From NCBI RefSeq assembly GCF_003479805.1, contig NZ_QUHV01000005.1, positions 62,001 through 126,000 of the forward strand: DNA of 64,000 bases, given 5' to 3'. This document shows positions 1 through 8,997 of the stretch, one piece after another (the stretch's first letter is position 1; each line of letters opens with the position of its first letter). This DNA is from Collinsella sp. AF08-23 (lineage in GTDB: Bacteria > Actinomycetota > Coriobacteriia > Coriobacteriales > Coriobacteriaceae). Made by a program: the position numbers and the translations under genes. Under the pieces are notes generated by a model that had not been told where the DNA came from, did no database searches, and worked only from the letters and a program-made list of their open reading frames with translations.

Positions 1-65
1 CTGCTCGCACGAAGGCCACATTAAGTGGCCTTCGGCTCGTGCGGAACTCGCGGCGGATGATGCGC
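1..65 (+). repeat. Family A palindromic element, copy 1 (cut by window edge)
   Basis: The tip hairpin pairs 10-19 with 25-34 (CGAAGGCCAC / GTGGCCTTCG). It is followed by the conserved right flank GGCTCGTGCGGAACTCGCG (34-52) and then GGCGGATGATGCGC. The same flank occurs at 57861-57992, and in variant form at 13731-13847, 54161-54288 and 58004-58120. The left outer arm lies outside the window, so the outer stem cannot be checked here. Confidence 0.7.
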
Positions 66-130
66 GCCAGGGGACGGGCTACGGCAACGAATAGAAATTC
101 CACGTACTACGCCTCTCCCCAAACATGTGC

Positions 131-214
131 CGCGCCCCCTCCGCCCATATCGTCCCGCGCGCAGTTCGCGACAGCGCTGTTTGAGCACGGGATGATATGG
201 GCGGAGGGGGCGCG
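131..214 (-). repeat. Family A palindromic element, copy 2 (internally shortened)
   Basis: Outer arms 131-157 and 188-214 (27 nt) are reverse complements with one G/T wobble. Read on the minus strand, the inside starts TGCTCAAACAG and ends AACTGCGCGCGGGACG, matching the copy at 13731-13847 with the tip hairpin and its flanks deleted. This shows that the outer stem plus inner flanks persist without the tip. It lies just downstream of the ABC ATPase gene. Confidence 0.7.
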
Positions 215-241
215 TTCGCCTTGAAGTGATGAGGTGAAAAA

Positions 242-271
242 CTGTTCGAGCGCCGGATGATACGGTCCGAG
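242..271 (-). repeat. Family A half element
   Basis: The minus strand reads CTCGGACCGTATCATCCG then GCGCTCGAACAG, which matches the left half of the element at 57861-57992 (CGTATGGTCCG then GCGCTCGGGCAG). No partner right half is present, so this looks like a remnant. Confidence 0.5.
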
Positions 272-293
272 ACGCGGGGCGGCGAGCGCCTGT

Positions 294-1070
<777 letters not shown>

Positions 1071-1073
1071 GGT

Positions 1074-2267
1074 CTAGTGCTCCTCGACGTTGACGGGCTG
1101 ATCGGAAGTGCTGCCAAGCTTCACCGACTTGACGTTGAGGCGGTTCGCCAGGCGACCAAGCAGCCACGAAGCGATCATGGTGAGGCACAGGTAGATCACG
1201 CTCGTCACGAGCGCCGCCTCGAACTTGGCATAGTAGATGCCGCCCACGGTGGTAGTTGCGAACATAAGGTCAAAGGTGCCAATGACGGAAAGGACCGACG
1301 AGTCCTTGATATTGATGACGAGCTCGTTGGAAAGACCGGGGATGGCGAATTTGACGCCCTGGGGGAACACGACCTTGCGCATGGCCTCCCACTGGGACAG
1401 GCCAAGCGAACGGGCCGCCTCGGTCTGACCGGTGTCAACCGACTCGATGCCGCCGCGTAGCACCTCCATCATATACGCCGTTGAGTTGAGGACGATGGTG
1501 ACGAGACCGGCGGTAAACGTGCTCCAGATCGCGTTGATCTGCGTGGTGGTGAGGTCGGTCATCTTAAAAAGCGCGAACACGCCGAAGAAGATGATCATGG
1601 CCTGGACCATCATGGGCGTGCCGCGGACCACGGTGCTGTAAAGGCGCGCGAAACCGCTGCCCACGACTTTCCAAAAGCGAACGAAATCGTTGTCGGAACG
1701 GTCGATGACCTGGATGCGCAGGAACACCAAGAGCAGTGCGAGGAAAAACGCGATCACCGTGCCGAACACCGCGAGCGCGACGGTGGTCTTGAAGCCGGAG
1801 AAGAAGATGGCGCGACTGTTGTAGAGCATATAGAGCATGCTCTCGAGCGTGGAGGCGGGACGCGTCTCGGCCGTAACCGCGACCTGCCAAGCAGATGCGA
1901 TCCCCATGCCAAGGCGGTCGAGCGCGAGTACGGCAGTGATACCGCACACCGCATACGATCCGTAGCGCAACGCGCGCGCAACGGTAGGTTGGGTAAAGGG
2001 CGACACCTGCGCGTACGTCTTCCACCGAGCGAGCTTGAACGCCAAGGCCACGGCGGCAAGCACGAGCCAAGCAACGAGCAGGTAGTACAAGACGACCTCA
2101 AGCGCATACGCACCGGCAAGGAAACTCAGTGCGGGGCGCGGCTGGCTGGACAGGCTCATGCCCATCGCCGCAATCACACTCGTTCCCAACAACACGTAGC
2201 GATGATCATCCAAAACAAACGAGGCCAAGCGACCAAGCGGGCGAGCACCCGCCGATGCGGTGGTCAT
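1074..2267 (-). CDS. Amino-acid ABC transporter permease with N-terminal membrane extension
   Basis: 397 residues. The last 240 or so are a HisM/GlnP-type permease with the EAA loop EAARSLGLSQWEAMRKVVFP that docks the ATPase. The first 150 residues are extra: three hydrophobic stretches near 25-45, 55-80 and 105-125 that usual permeases of about 220-230 residues lack. ATG at 2267 has AAAGGAG upstream. Only one permease gene is present, so it probably acts as a homodimer with the ATPase at 294-1070. The role of the extension is unknown. Confidence 0.92.
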   Translation of the reverse strand: MTTASAGARPLGRLASFVLDDHRYVLLGTSVIAAMGMSLSSQPRPALSFLAGAYALEVVLYYLLVAWLVLAAVALAFKLARWKTYAQVSPFTQPTVARALRYGSYAVCGITAVLALDRLGMGIASAWQVAVTAETRPASTLESMLYMLYNSRAIFFSGFKTTVALAVFGTVIAFFLALLLVFLRIQVIDRSDNDFVRFWKVVGSGFARLYSTVVRGTPMMVQAMIIFFGVFALFKMTDLTTTQINAIWSTFTAGLVTIVLNSTAYMMEVLRGGIESVDTGQTEAARSLGLSQWEAMRKVVFPQGVKFAIPGLSNELVINIKDSSVLSVIGTFDLMFATTTVGGIYYAKFEAALVTSVIYLCLTMIASWLLGRLANRLNVKSVKLGSTSDQPVNVEEH

Positions 2268-2340
2268 GGATCGACTCCTTTAATTGAATAATAGCGATAC
2301 GGCCACCGATCGTGAGATGGCGGCCCAGCAAGATGTATAA

Positions 2341-2424
2341 AGCCCGAGCGCGAACATATTCTCGTAGGGCGTTTTGTGGAGCGAAGCGCAACCACGCCCG
2401 AAGAGATTATGTCCGCGCTCGGGC
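2341..2424. repeat. Large palindrome between binding-protein and permease genes
   Basis: Arms 2341-2357 and 2408-2424 (GCCCGAGCG core) pair with one mismatch. Inside, GGGC and GTGG pair with CCAC and GCCC across a bulge, with loop AGCGAAGCGCAA. There is no T tract on the minus strand after it. Its place after the binding-protein stop fits an RNA processing or partial-termination signal that keeps the binding protein more abundant than the permease. That role is inferred. Confidence 0.6.
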
Positions 2425-2436
2425 GGTTTGGATACG

Positions 2437-3357
2437 TTATGCAGGCTGACGATCCATGCAGGCGGACCACATGTCCTGACGCTCCTCGTCATCGATGCCC
2501 GCGATGATCTCGTTGATCTGGTCGAGGACGGCCTTGTTCTCATTGGCCACCGCGGCGTTATCGGGCATGAGGGAATCCTCGAAGGAGTCCTCCATGTCGA
2601 GCACCACGAGCTCCGGATAGACCTCGAGCAGCTTGGGGGCGGAGAGCATGGAATAGGTGATGATGTCGCACGTACCGTTCATCAGGTTCTCGACGACCAT
2701 GGGCTGCGTCTCAGCAGGCGTCATATGGTTGACGTCAGGAATCTGCTCGATCACGTCGTCGTACATGGTCGCCGCCTGGCCGAGAATCGAGGCGCCCGCA
2801 AGCTCGGCAAACGTCGTGGCACCGGCGTAGGCCGAATCGTTCTTGCAAATCATGATGATGTCGTCATCGACATAGGAGTCGGAGAACGCGGCGGCGTCCT
2901 CGCGCTCGGGCGTGACGGACATACCGGCGCACACGATATCGATCTGACCGTTGTTGAGCGCGTCGATCAGCGAGCCGAACTCGAGCTTGACCGCGACGGG
3001 CTCCATACCCAGGCCCTCGGCGATCATCTTGGCAACTTGGACGTCATAGCCGTCGGCGTAAGCACCCGAGACGTTCTCGATTGGAATGGTGTACTCAGAC
3101 TCCTCGGAGACCTGCCAGTTATACGGGGCGTATGCGGCCTCCATACCAACACGCAGCGTCTTGCCATCGCCCAGCTGAGCCGCCGATGCGGAAGCGTCGG
3201 TGCTACCGCTCTGTCCTGCATCCTGGGCAGCGGGGCCGCAGCCCGCAAGGAACATCATGCCTCCCACGCTCATAGCCGTTATGCCGGAGAGCTTAAGGAA
3301 CTCCCTGCGCGAACGCATAGCGGGTTGGATAGATACGTCAACAGTCTCACGAGTCAT
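2437..3357 (-). CDS. Amino-acid ABC transporter substrate-binding lipoprotein
   Basis: 306 residues, family 3 extracellular solute-binding fold (residues such as YAPYNWQ and GYDVQVAKMIAEGLG near the N-lobe). The N-terminus has a twin-arginine pattern SRREFLKLSG around residues 16-25, then a hydrophobic stretch and lipobox LAGC with Cys40, so it is probably a Tat-exported lipoprotein. The ATG at 3357 is chosen because GGAGG sits at good spacing; an upstream in-frame start at 3417 has no such site. First gene of the importer cluster. Confidence 0.93.
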   Translation of the reverse strand: MTRETVDVSIQPAMRSRREFLKLSGITAMSVGGMMFLAGCGPAAQDAGQSGSTDASASAAQLGDGKTLRVGMEAAYAPYNWQVSEESEYTIPIENVSGAYADGYDVQVAKMIAEGLGMEPVAVKLEFGSLIDALNNGQIDIVCAGMSVTPEREDAAAFSDSYVDDDIIMICKNDSAYAGATTFAELAGASILGQAATMYDDVIEQIPDVNHMTPAETQPMVVENLMNGTCDIITYSMLSAPKLLEVYPELVVLDMEDSFEDSLMPDNAAVANENKAVLDQINEIIAGIDDEERQDMWSACMDRQPA

Positions 3358-3669
3358 GATGAACCTCCAATGTTTGTCTGAGACCCCTTCCGCACGACGC
3401 AACCAGAGGGGGCCCATCCCCCTCTCCCTTGCAACTTAATGCGTGAAAGTTCCGCGTGCTGTAGGGCAGGATACTCCGTTTTGGTGGAGCATAATCAGGA
3501 GGTATACCAAGAAATAGATTAGTTACATTTCTTATACATGCACATGCATAGAATTTCAGCGGGCAGAGAAATCGAGCGCGGTAACCGCTTTTGTACCGAT
3601 GTGCGGCACTCAGGCTATACAATACCTGCGAACATCAAGGCGCGCGCCGCCCAAACCGGAAAGGATCAC
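3358..3669. other. Divergent intergenic region, importer versus HAD gene
   Basis: 312 nt between two divergent genes. It holds an operator-like palindrome at 3509-3533 (separate entry) and ATGCACATGCAT at 3538-3549. A weak plus-strand promoter candidate is TTGTAC (3591-3596) with TATACA (3616-3621), but the spacing of 19 is long. I see no gene in it. Confidence 0.5.
3509..3533. promoter_or_regulatory. Operator-like inverted repeat AAGAAAT-N11-ATTTCTT
   Basis: Perfect 7-nt arms separated by 11 nt, about 150 nt upstream of the binding-protein start. AT-rich in a GC-rich region. It could be a binding site for a repressor of the amino-acid importer. It does not look like an ARG box. Function is inferred from position only. 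Confidence 0.4.
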
Positions 3670-4503
3670 ATGCTTCCCTCGTACCTCGCCGATACCGACC
3701 TCTCCTCGATCAGACTCGTCGCCACCGACATGGACCTCACCCTGCTCGCCGATGACAAATCCATGCCCGAGGGCGTTGACGAACGCATTGACGCACTCGC
3801 GCGACGCGGCGTCGTGTTCTGCGCGGCGAGCGGCAGGCCCGCGCTCGCCCTGCGCGAATCCTTCCCGGCCCATCACCAAGATATGGCGCTCGTCGCCGAC
3901 AACGGGGCATCCGTCTACCTGCGCGATGAGCTCATCTACCGCGACCTCATCGATCACGACCTGTACCGCGAGGTCCTCACGCGTTGCGTCGAATCGGGGT
4001 GCGGCGTCCCCGTGCTCTGCGCCTTCGACGTCGCGTACGCGCTTGAGCGCGACCGTGTGCACCATGACGTGGTGAGCATCTACTACCGCAATATCATCTA
4101 CATCGACACCTTCGAGGAAATCGATGTCGACTCGAATAAGATCTCGATATACTTCCCCAACTGGGACAGCAAGCGCAATTTCGATGAGGTGTATGGGCCG
4201 GAATTCGGAGAGCGCCTGTACGTCACGTGCGCCGGTGATGAATGGCTCGATTTCATGAACCTCGGTATCGACAAGGGGTCGGGCATTCGCCATCTGGCGG
4301 AACATCTGGGCATCAAGCTCACCGATATCGCCGCCTTCGGCGACACCTATAACGACATCCCCATGCTCGACATCATAGGCCACAGCTACGTGATGGCCAA
4401 TGCCGCCGAGCACATGCATGCCCACGGCAAGTTCCTCGCCCCGAGCAACAACGAGGCGGGCGTGCTCACCGTCATCGACCGCATCATCGAGGCGATGGCA
4501 TAA
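3670..4503 (+). CDS. HAD superfamily hydrolase, Cof type
   Basis: 277 residues. Motif I is DMDLTLL, with Leu where most members have Gly; motif IV is GDTYNDIPM, so the Mg-binding aspartates are kept. The large cap insertion between motifs II and III fits class IIB (Cof) sugar-phosphate phosphatases. ATG at 3670 has AAAGGA 6 nt upstream; starts further upstream lack a ribosome site. Monocistronic and divergent from the importer. The substrate is unknown. Confidence 0.85.
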   Translation: MLPSYLADTDLSSIRLVATDMDLTLLADDKSMPEGVDERIDALARRGVVFCAASGRPALALRESFPAHHQDMALVADNGASVYLRDELIYRDLIDHDLYREVLTRCVESGCGVPVLCAFDVAYALERDRVHHDVVSIYYRNIIYIDTFEEIDVDSNKISIYFPNWDSKRNFDEVYGPEFGERLYVTCAGDEWLDFMNLGIDKGSGIRHLAEHLGIKLTDIAAFGDTYNDIPMLDIIGHSYVMANAAEHMHAHGKFLAPSNNEAGVLTVIDRIIEAMA

Positions 4504-4680
4504 AGCCCCATCACGATCGACTCGCAAACCAAAACCGCGAAGCCCATCACCAGCGACATGCAGTCGATTAAAAATCGAGTTTCGCACCGCTGATGATGCG
4601 GAATGATCAGAAGCCAGAGGCCCAGCACCAGCCTCCACGCCCCTTCTTCCATCTACCAACGCACGGCCAGCGAGACTCTG

Positions 4681-4826
4681 CCGCGAATCGGACGAAAATG
4701 TAACGAATTCTCGAAGGGGTCGAGTAGACGGGGGTTTTGGCCTCCTGCCAACTGGGGTTTTACCATCCAGACCGGCCGTCTACTCGGGGCGTCTCGAAAC
4801 TCGTTACAAAATCGAGCGATTCGCGG
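4681..4826. repeat. 146-nt imperfect palindrome downstream of polA
   Basis: Arms 4681-4731 and 4776-4826 pair in three blocks, CCGCGAATCG, TGTAACGA and CGAGTAGACGG, separated by symmetric unpaired loops that each contain AAAA. The 44-nt centre carries GGGGTTTTGG and GGGGTTTTACC as near-direct repeats. It fills most of the 357-nt gap between the HAD gene and the polA stop. It has no T tract typical of a terminator. The rest of the gap holds only a small TCGATT-AAA-AATCGA hairpin near 4563-4577. Confidence 0.65.
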
Positions 4827-4860
4827 TAACTCGGCGGGAAAACCGCGATATCGCAAAGAG

Positions 4861-7659
4861 CTACTTCGCCTCTGCCCAGGTCTCGCCGATGCTGGCGTCC
4901 GCGATGAGGGGCACGCGGAGCTGAGCCACGCCCTCCATTTCCTCGCGCACCATGGCCACGAGCGCGTCGACCTCGGATGCCGGGCACTCGAAGTCCAACT
5001 CGTCATGCACCTGCAGAATCATCTTGGCGGCAAAGCCCTCGGCACGCAGTCGCTCGGACACGCGCACCATGGCGATCTTGATGATGTCTGCAGCGGAGCC
5101 CTGCATCGGATGATTCATCGCCGTGCGTTCGCCGAACATGCGCTGCGCGGGCACGCGCAACTCAGGGATGGGGCGGCGGCGCCCGTACATGGTCTCGGCA
5201 TATCCGGTCTGCTTCGCGAAGGCCACCGTCTCATCCAGGTATGTGCGCACGCCCGGGTACGCGCGGAAGTAGGCGTCGATCATCTCACGGGCCTCCGCCA
5301 TGGGGATATCGAGCGTCTGCGACAGACCGTATGCCTGCTGGCCGTACACGATGCCGAAGTTCACCGCCTTGGCGCGGCTGCGCAGCTGCGGGGTCACCTC
5401 GTCAACCGCGACACCGAACACGCGCGCGGCGGTCTCGGCATGGAAGTCCTCGCCCTCGTTGAAGGCACTCACCAGATGCTCGTCGCCCGAGAGGTGCGCC
5501 AGCAGCCTCAGCTCGATCTGCGAGTAGTCGATGGCCACAAAGACCGAGCCCTCCTCCACCGAGAACGCCTTTTTGACCGCATGGCCCAGCTCGGAGCGAG
5601 TGGGGATGTTCTGCAGGTTGGGATTGGAGCTCGATAGGCGGCCCGTCGCGGTGATGGTCTGGTTGTAGGTTGTGTGTACGCGGCCGTCGTTGCGGCGCTG
5701 GCCGCCGAGGGTGTCCAGGTACGTCGACTTGATCTTGGTCTTCTCGCGGTACTCAAGGATGAGGCGGACGATCTCGTGGTCCTTCGCGAGATCCTCGAGG
5801 ACCTTGGCGTTGGTGGAGTAGTAGCCGCGCTGGGTTTTCTTGAGGCCAGCCGTGGGCAAGCCGAGCTTGTCGAAGAGAATGCGGGAGAGCTGCATAGGGC
5901 TCGAGAGATTGAACTCCTCGCCACCCGCAAGCTCGCGAATGCGAAGCTCGAGCGACTGGATTTGACCAACGAGTTCCTCGGACTGCGCCGCCAATCGTGC
6001 GGGGTCGACGTACATGCCCGCGCGCTCCATGGACGCAAGCACGCGCACGAGCGGCATCTCGATCTTGGTGAAAATGTCCTCCGCGCCCTGAGCCCCAAGC
6101 GCGGCGGCGAGCGGCTCACGCAGGATGCGGGCGAGCCAGGCGGATCGAGCAGAGGCGCTCACGGCATCCGCCGGCGCGCCCGCCTCCCCCGCCGCGGGTG
6201 GCAACGAGGCATGCAGGTACGTCTCGGCAAGATAGGAATCGGCAAAATCCGAACGCACGGAATCGAGCAGGTACGCGGCAACCACCGTGTCAAATAACCG
6301 CGAAGAGTCAACCAACAGCGGGTCCAGGAGCTCCGTCTCACTCGAATCGACGGGCGAGAGCTCGTGGAGCAACGCCTTAACGTCGCAAGAGATCACGCGC
6401 CCCTCGCTCAGGATATGATGCAGCACCCCAGGAATGACCCCCGCCGAGAGGTCAAGGTCGATCGTGGATATCGCACAGGGGCCGAGCGGTTCCTCGAATG
6501 ACAGCAGGGCGCGGTCGGTGGCGACCCACAGGCGACGCGTCATGCCGAAGAGCGCTCCATCTTCCTTGTCATCCTCCATGGCGACACCCAGCCACTCGTC
6601 CGCATCGAGGGCACGACAGAGCTCGTCGAAGCACGCGTTCATCTCCTCAGATGCGGCCCGCTCTTCCTCATCGCCCTTCTGGGCCGCAGAGGCGTCGAGG
6701 GCAACACGCAGCACCTCGGGCATCTCCAGGCTCGTAGCCACAGGAGCCGAAGCGGCGCCTTCCCCGAGCAGCGCGAGGAAGCGGTTCTGCATCGCCATGA
6801 TGCCGAGCTCACCCAGGGCGGCAGAAACGGACGACGCGTCGAACGCCGGGAACGCCACCTCGGTCAGGTCGCACTCGATGGGCGCGTCCGTCATGATCGT
6901 GGCGATCTTGCGGGAGATGAGCGCGTCATCGATGTGCGCGCGCAGGTTCTCGCCCATCTTGCCCTTGACCTCGTCGGCATGGGCAATAACCTCGTCCAAG
7001 CTGCCGTACCGGGCGATCAATGCGCTCGCCTTTTTGGGGCCGATGCCCGGCACGCCGGGAATGTTATCGGAAGAGTCGCCCTTGAGACCGTAGAAATCGG
7101 GTACGAGATTGGGCGTGATGCCATGGTAGAGGTCGTCCACGCTCTCGGGTGTCATGATGGCGATGTCGGAAAGGCCCTTGCGCGTGGAGACCACATGCAC
7201 ATGTTCTGTAACAAGTTGATACATATCGCGGTCACCGGTGACGAGATACATATCGCACTCCGCCTCTTCACCGCGGCGGGCGAGCGTACCCAGAATATCG
7301 TCGCCCTCCCAGCCTTCGAGCTCGATCACGGGGATCGAGAGGTTCTTCAGCAGTTCTTTGATCATGGGGAATTGGCTGCGAAGATTCGGATCCATGGGTG
7401 GACGCTGGGCCTTGTACTGGGGCAGCATCTCCATGCGGACCTTCGGACGGCCCTTGTCGAACGCGCAGACCACGCCGTCGGGCGAGAACTCGTCGACCAT
7501 CTTAAGGAACATGTTGAGGAAGCCGAATACTGCGTTGGTGGGGCGGCCGTCCGGCGCGTTCATGGTGGGGGGCACAGCATGGAAGGCGCGGTGCATGAGC
7601 GAGTTGCCATCGATGACGGCGATGACGCGTCGGGCACGGGCAGGCGTGAAATCAGGCAT
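4861..7659 (-). CDS. polA: DNA polymerase I
   Basis: 932 residues, full family length. The N-terminal 5'-nuclease domain shows VVCAFDKGRPKVR and GLKGDSSDNIPGVPGIG. The polymerase domain shows motif A DYSQIELRLLAHLSGDE, motif B RAKAVNFGIVYG and motif C QVHDELDFE. The middle domain lacks the DxE proofreading motif (the matching place reads VAMED), so 3'-5' exonuclease activity is probably lost, as in many polymerase I proteins outside proteobacteria. It fills Okazaki gaps and acts in repair. The start at 7659 is set by GAGAGAGG upstream and by the family N-terminus. Confidence 0.97.
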   Translation of the reverse strand: MPDFTPARARRVIAVIDGNSLMHRAFHAVPPTMNAPDGRPTNAVFGFLNMFLKMVDEFSPDGVVCAFDKGRPKVRMEMLPQYKAQRPPMDPNLRSQFPMIKELLKNLSIPVIELEGWEGDDILGTLARRGEEAECDMYLVTGDRDMYQLVTEHVHVVSTRKGLSDIAIMTPESVDDLYHGITPNLVPDFYGLKGDSSDNIPGVPGIGPKKASALIARYGSLDEVIAHADEVKGKMGENLRAHIDDALISRKIATIMTDAPIECDLTEVAFPAFDASSVSAALGELGIMAMQNRFLALLGEGAASAPVATSLEMPEVLRVALDASAAQKGDEEERAASEEMNACFDELCRALDADEWLGVAMEDDKEDGALFGMTRRLWVATDRALLSFEEPLGPCAISTIDLDLSAGVIPGVLHHILSEGRVISCDVKALLHELSPVDSSETELLDPLLVDSSRLFDTVVAAYLLDSVRSDFADSYLAETYLHASLPPAAGEAGAPADAVSASARSAWLARILREPLAAALGAQGAEDIFTKIEMPLVRVLASMERAGMYVDPARLAAQSEELVGQIQSLELRIRELAGGEEFNLSSPMQLSRILFDKLGLPTAGLKKTQRGYYSTNAKVLEDLAKDHEIVRLILEYREKTKIKSTYLDTLGGQRRNDGRVHTTYNQTITATGRLSSSNPNLQNIPTRSELGHAVKKAFSVEEGSVFVAIDYSQIELRLLAHLSGDEHLVSAFNEGEDFHAETAARVFGVAVDEVTPQLRSRAKAVNFGIVYGQQAYGLSQTLDIPMAEAREMIDAYFRAYPGVRTYLDETVAFAKQTGYAETMYGRRRPIPELRVPAQRMFGERTAMNHPMQGSAADIIKIAMVRVSERLRAEGFAAKMILQVHDELDFECPASEVDALVAMVREEMEGVAQLRVPLIADASIGETWAEAK

Positions 7660-7744
7660 GGAGGACCTCTCTCGTCCGTTTTCTCTCGCAAACCAGTCTA
7701 CCCCACCGCCCGGACAAGTAGGCGCAGGCCGATAGATGGCAGTA

Positions 7745-7837
7745 GGCCCCGGAAGGACATCCCTCACTAATCATTCCACAGGATTTGCGCAAAGCGCAGA
7801 TCCGAGGGCGTTTGGGGAGGGATGTCTTTCCGGGGCC
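7745..7837. repeat. Family B palindromic element, copy 1
   Basis: Outer arms 7745-7765 and 7817-7837 (21 nt) pair with one mismatch. The inner hairpin pairs 7781-7790 with 7794-7803 around an AAA loop. Between them are CATTCCACAGG on the left and CCGAGGGCGTTT on the right, which recur almost unchanged in the element at 30794-30891 while both stems differ. It lies between the end of the glycosyltransferase gene and the polA start. No T tract follows. Confidence 0.65.
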
Positions 7838-7863
7838 GACCGAGCACGTCCGCTCGGCAAACC

Positions 7864-8997
7864 CTAGTTGAACTTGAAGATCTTAGACGCAAGATGGTAC
7901 ATACCGATGGTGGTCTTCTCTCCCAGCTTGCCCGGCAGGTTCGTGCCCCAGCCAATCACGCCGTGGCGCGCCTTGCGGTACATCTTCTCGTCATACGTGC
8001 GCAGATCGTTCCATAGGGCAGCAAGCTCATCATCGATGCCCGGCTTGTCGGAAAGCTTGGTGAACACCGAGCAGATGGCCATCATCATGGTGAAGTAACC
8101 CATCATGTAGGAGCGCAATTTCTCCTGTTCGACGTCCTCGTACAGGTGGTAGGACTCCATCATGATGCGCGTAATGCGGAACTGCTGGTCCAGGCGCTTG
8201 ACCATAGTGGCCTCGTTTACGCTCTGACCCTCACGACCAATGAAGTAACGATACAGGTCGATGTCGGCGTAATAGAGAGTCTTGCAGTTGGGCAACGGCA
8301 CGTACGCGTAGATATTGTCCACGTAGAAGGTGTGCGGTGGCATGGGGAGGTCGTGCCCGCGCAAGACATCCGTGCGGTAGCACAAAGAGTGCATGAGCAG
8401 GTTCTGATCGGGGCGGAAGCGCCCGATCTCCTCCCAGGAAAAGACCTTTTTGCGCGGCAACGCCATGCGATAGCTGATCGTGGTGTGCGTGCCCTCGTGA
8501 ACCTTCTCGTACACGTAGTTCGAGATGAACAGGTCAACGCGCAGGTTACGCTCCTCAAATCCGCGAAGAATGGTGAGCATGGTGGAAAGCGCGGCGGCGT
8601 CGAGCCAGTCGTCGGAATCGACGACCTTGTAGTACGTACCCTGGGCTTCGCGCAGGCCGGCACGCACAGCCATGCCATGGCCGCCGTTCTCCTGATGCAC
8701 CACGCGGACAATGCCCGGATACCGCGCCTCCCATTCATCTGCCTTGGCGCCCGTTTCGTCCTCCGAGCCGTCATCGACGATGATGATCTCGATGTCGGAC
8801 GCGAACTTGGATCCCTCGAGGATTGAGGTGATGCAGTGATCCATATCCTTAGCGGCATTGTAACTGGGGATGCCAAAAGAGAGCACCTTGTGGCCCTCCC
8901 CCGCCGGCGTCACAGAAATCGTCCTGATGGGAAACGCGACGCGGGCAGCCTCGATATCGTAAGCAGTCGCAACGCAGTTCTGTTCGGTATTAGGCAT
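7864..8997 (-). CDS. Family 2 glycosyltransferase
   Basis: 377 residues. The GT-A fold is shown by IPSYNAAKDMDHCITSIL, the first acidic motif IIIVDDGSEDET and the DxD-like motif VVDSDDWLDAAAL. The C-terminal 150 residues are helical and unassigned. Its ATG lies inside the end of glf with 8 nt overlap and no clear ribosome site of its own, so translation is probably coupled. Next to UDP-galactopyranose mutase it may transfer galactofuranose to a cell-surface glycan. That donor assignment is inferred. Confidence 0.88.
   Translation of the reverse strand: MPNTEQNCVATAYDIEAARVAFPIRTISVTPAGEGHKVLSFGIPSYNAAKDMDHCITSILEGSKFASDIEIIIVDDGSEDETGAKADEWEARYPGIVRVVHQENGGHGMAVRAGLREAQGTYYKVVDSDDWLDAAALSTMLTILRGFEERNLRVDLFISNYVYEKVHEGTHTTISYRMALPRKKVFSWEEIGRFRPDQNLLMHSLCYRTDVLRGHDLPMPPHTFYVDNIYAYVPLPNCKTLYYADIDLYRYFIGREGQSVNEATMVKRLDQQFRITRIMMESYHLYEDVEQEKLRSYMMGYFTMMMAICSVFTKLSDKPGIDDELAALWNDLRTYDEKMYRKARHGVIGWGTNLPGKLGEKTTIGMYHLASKIFKFN

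Noticed and set aside
2374..3381. Long plus-strand open frame over the binding-protein gene
   Set aside because: It is an antisense frame kept open by GC-rich codon use, with His/Arg/Gly-rich low-complexity translation and no ribosome site. Many similar frames exist across the window.
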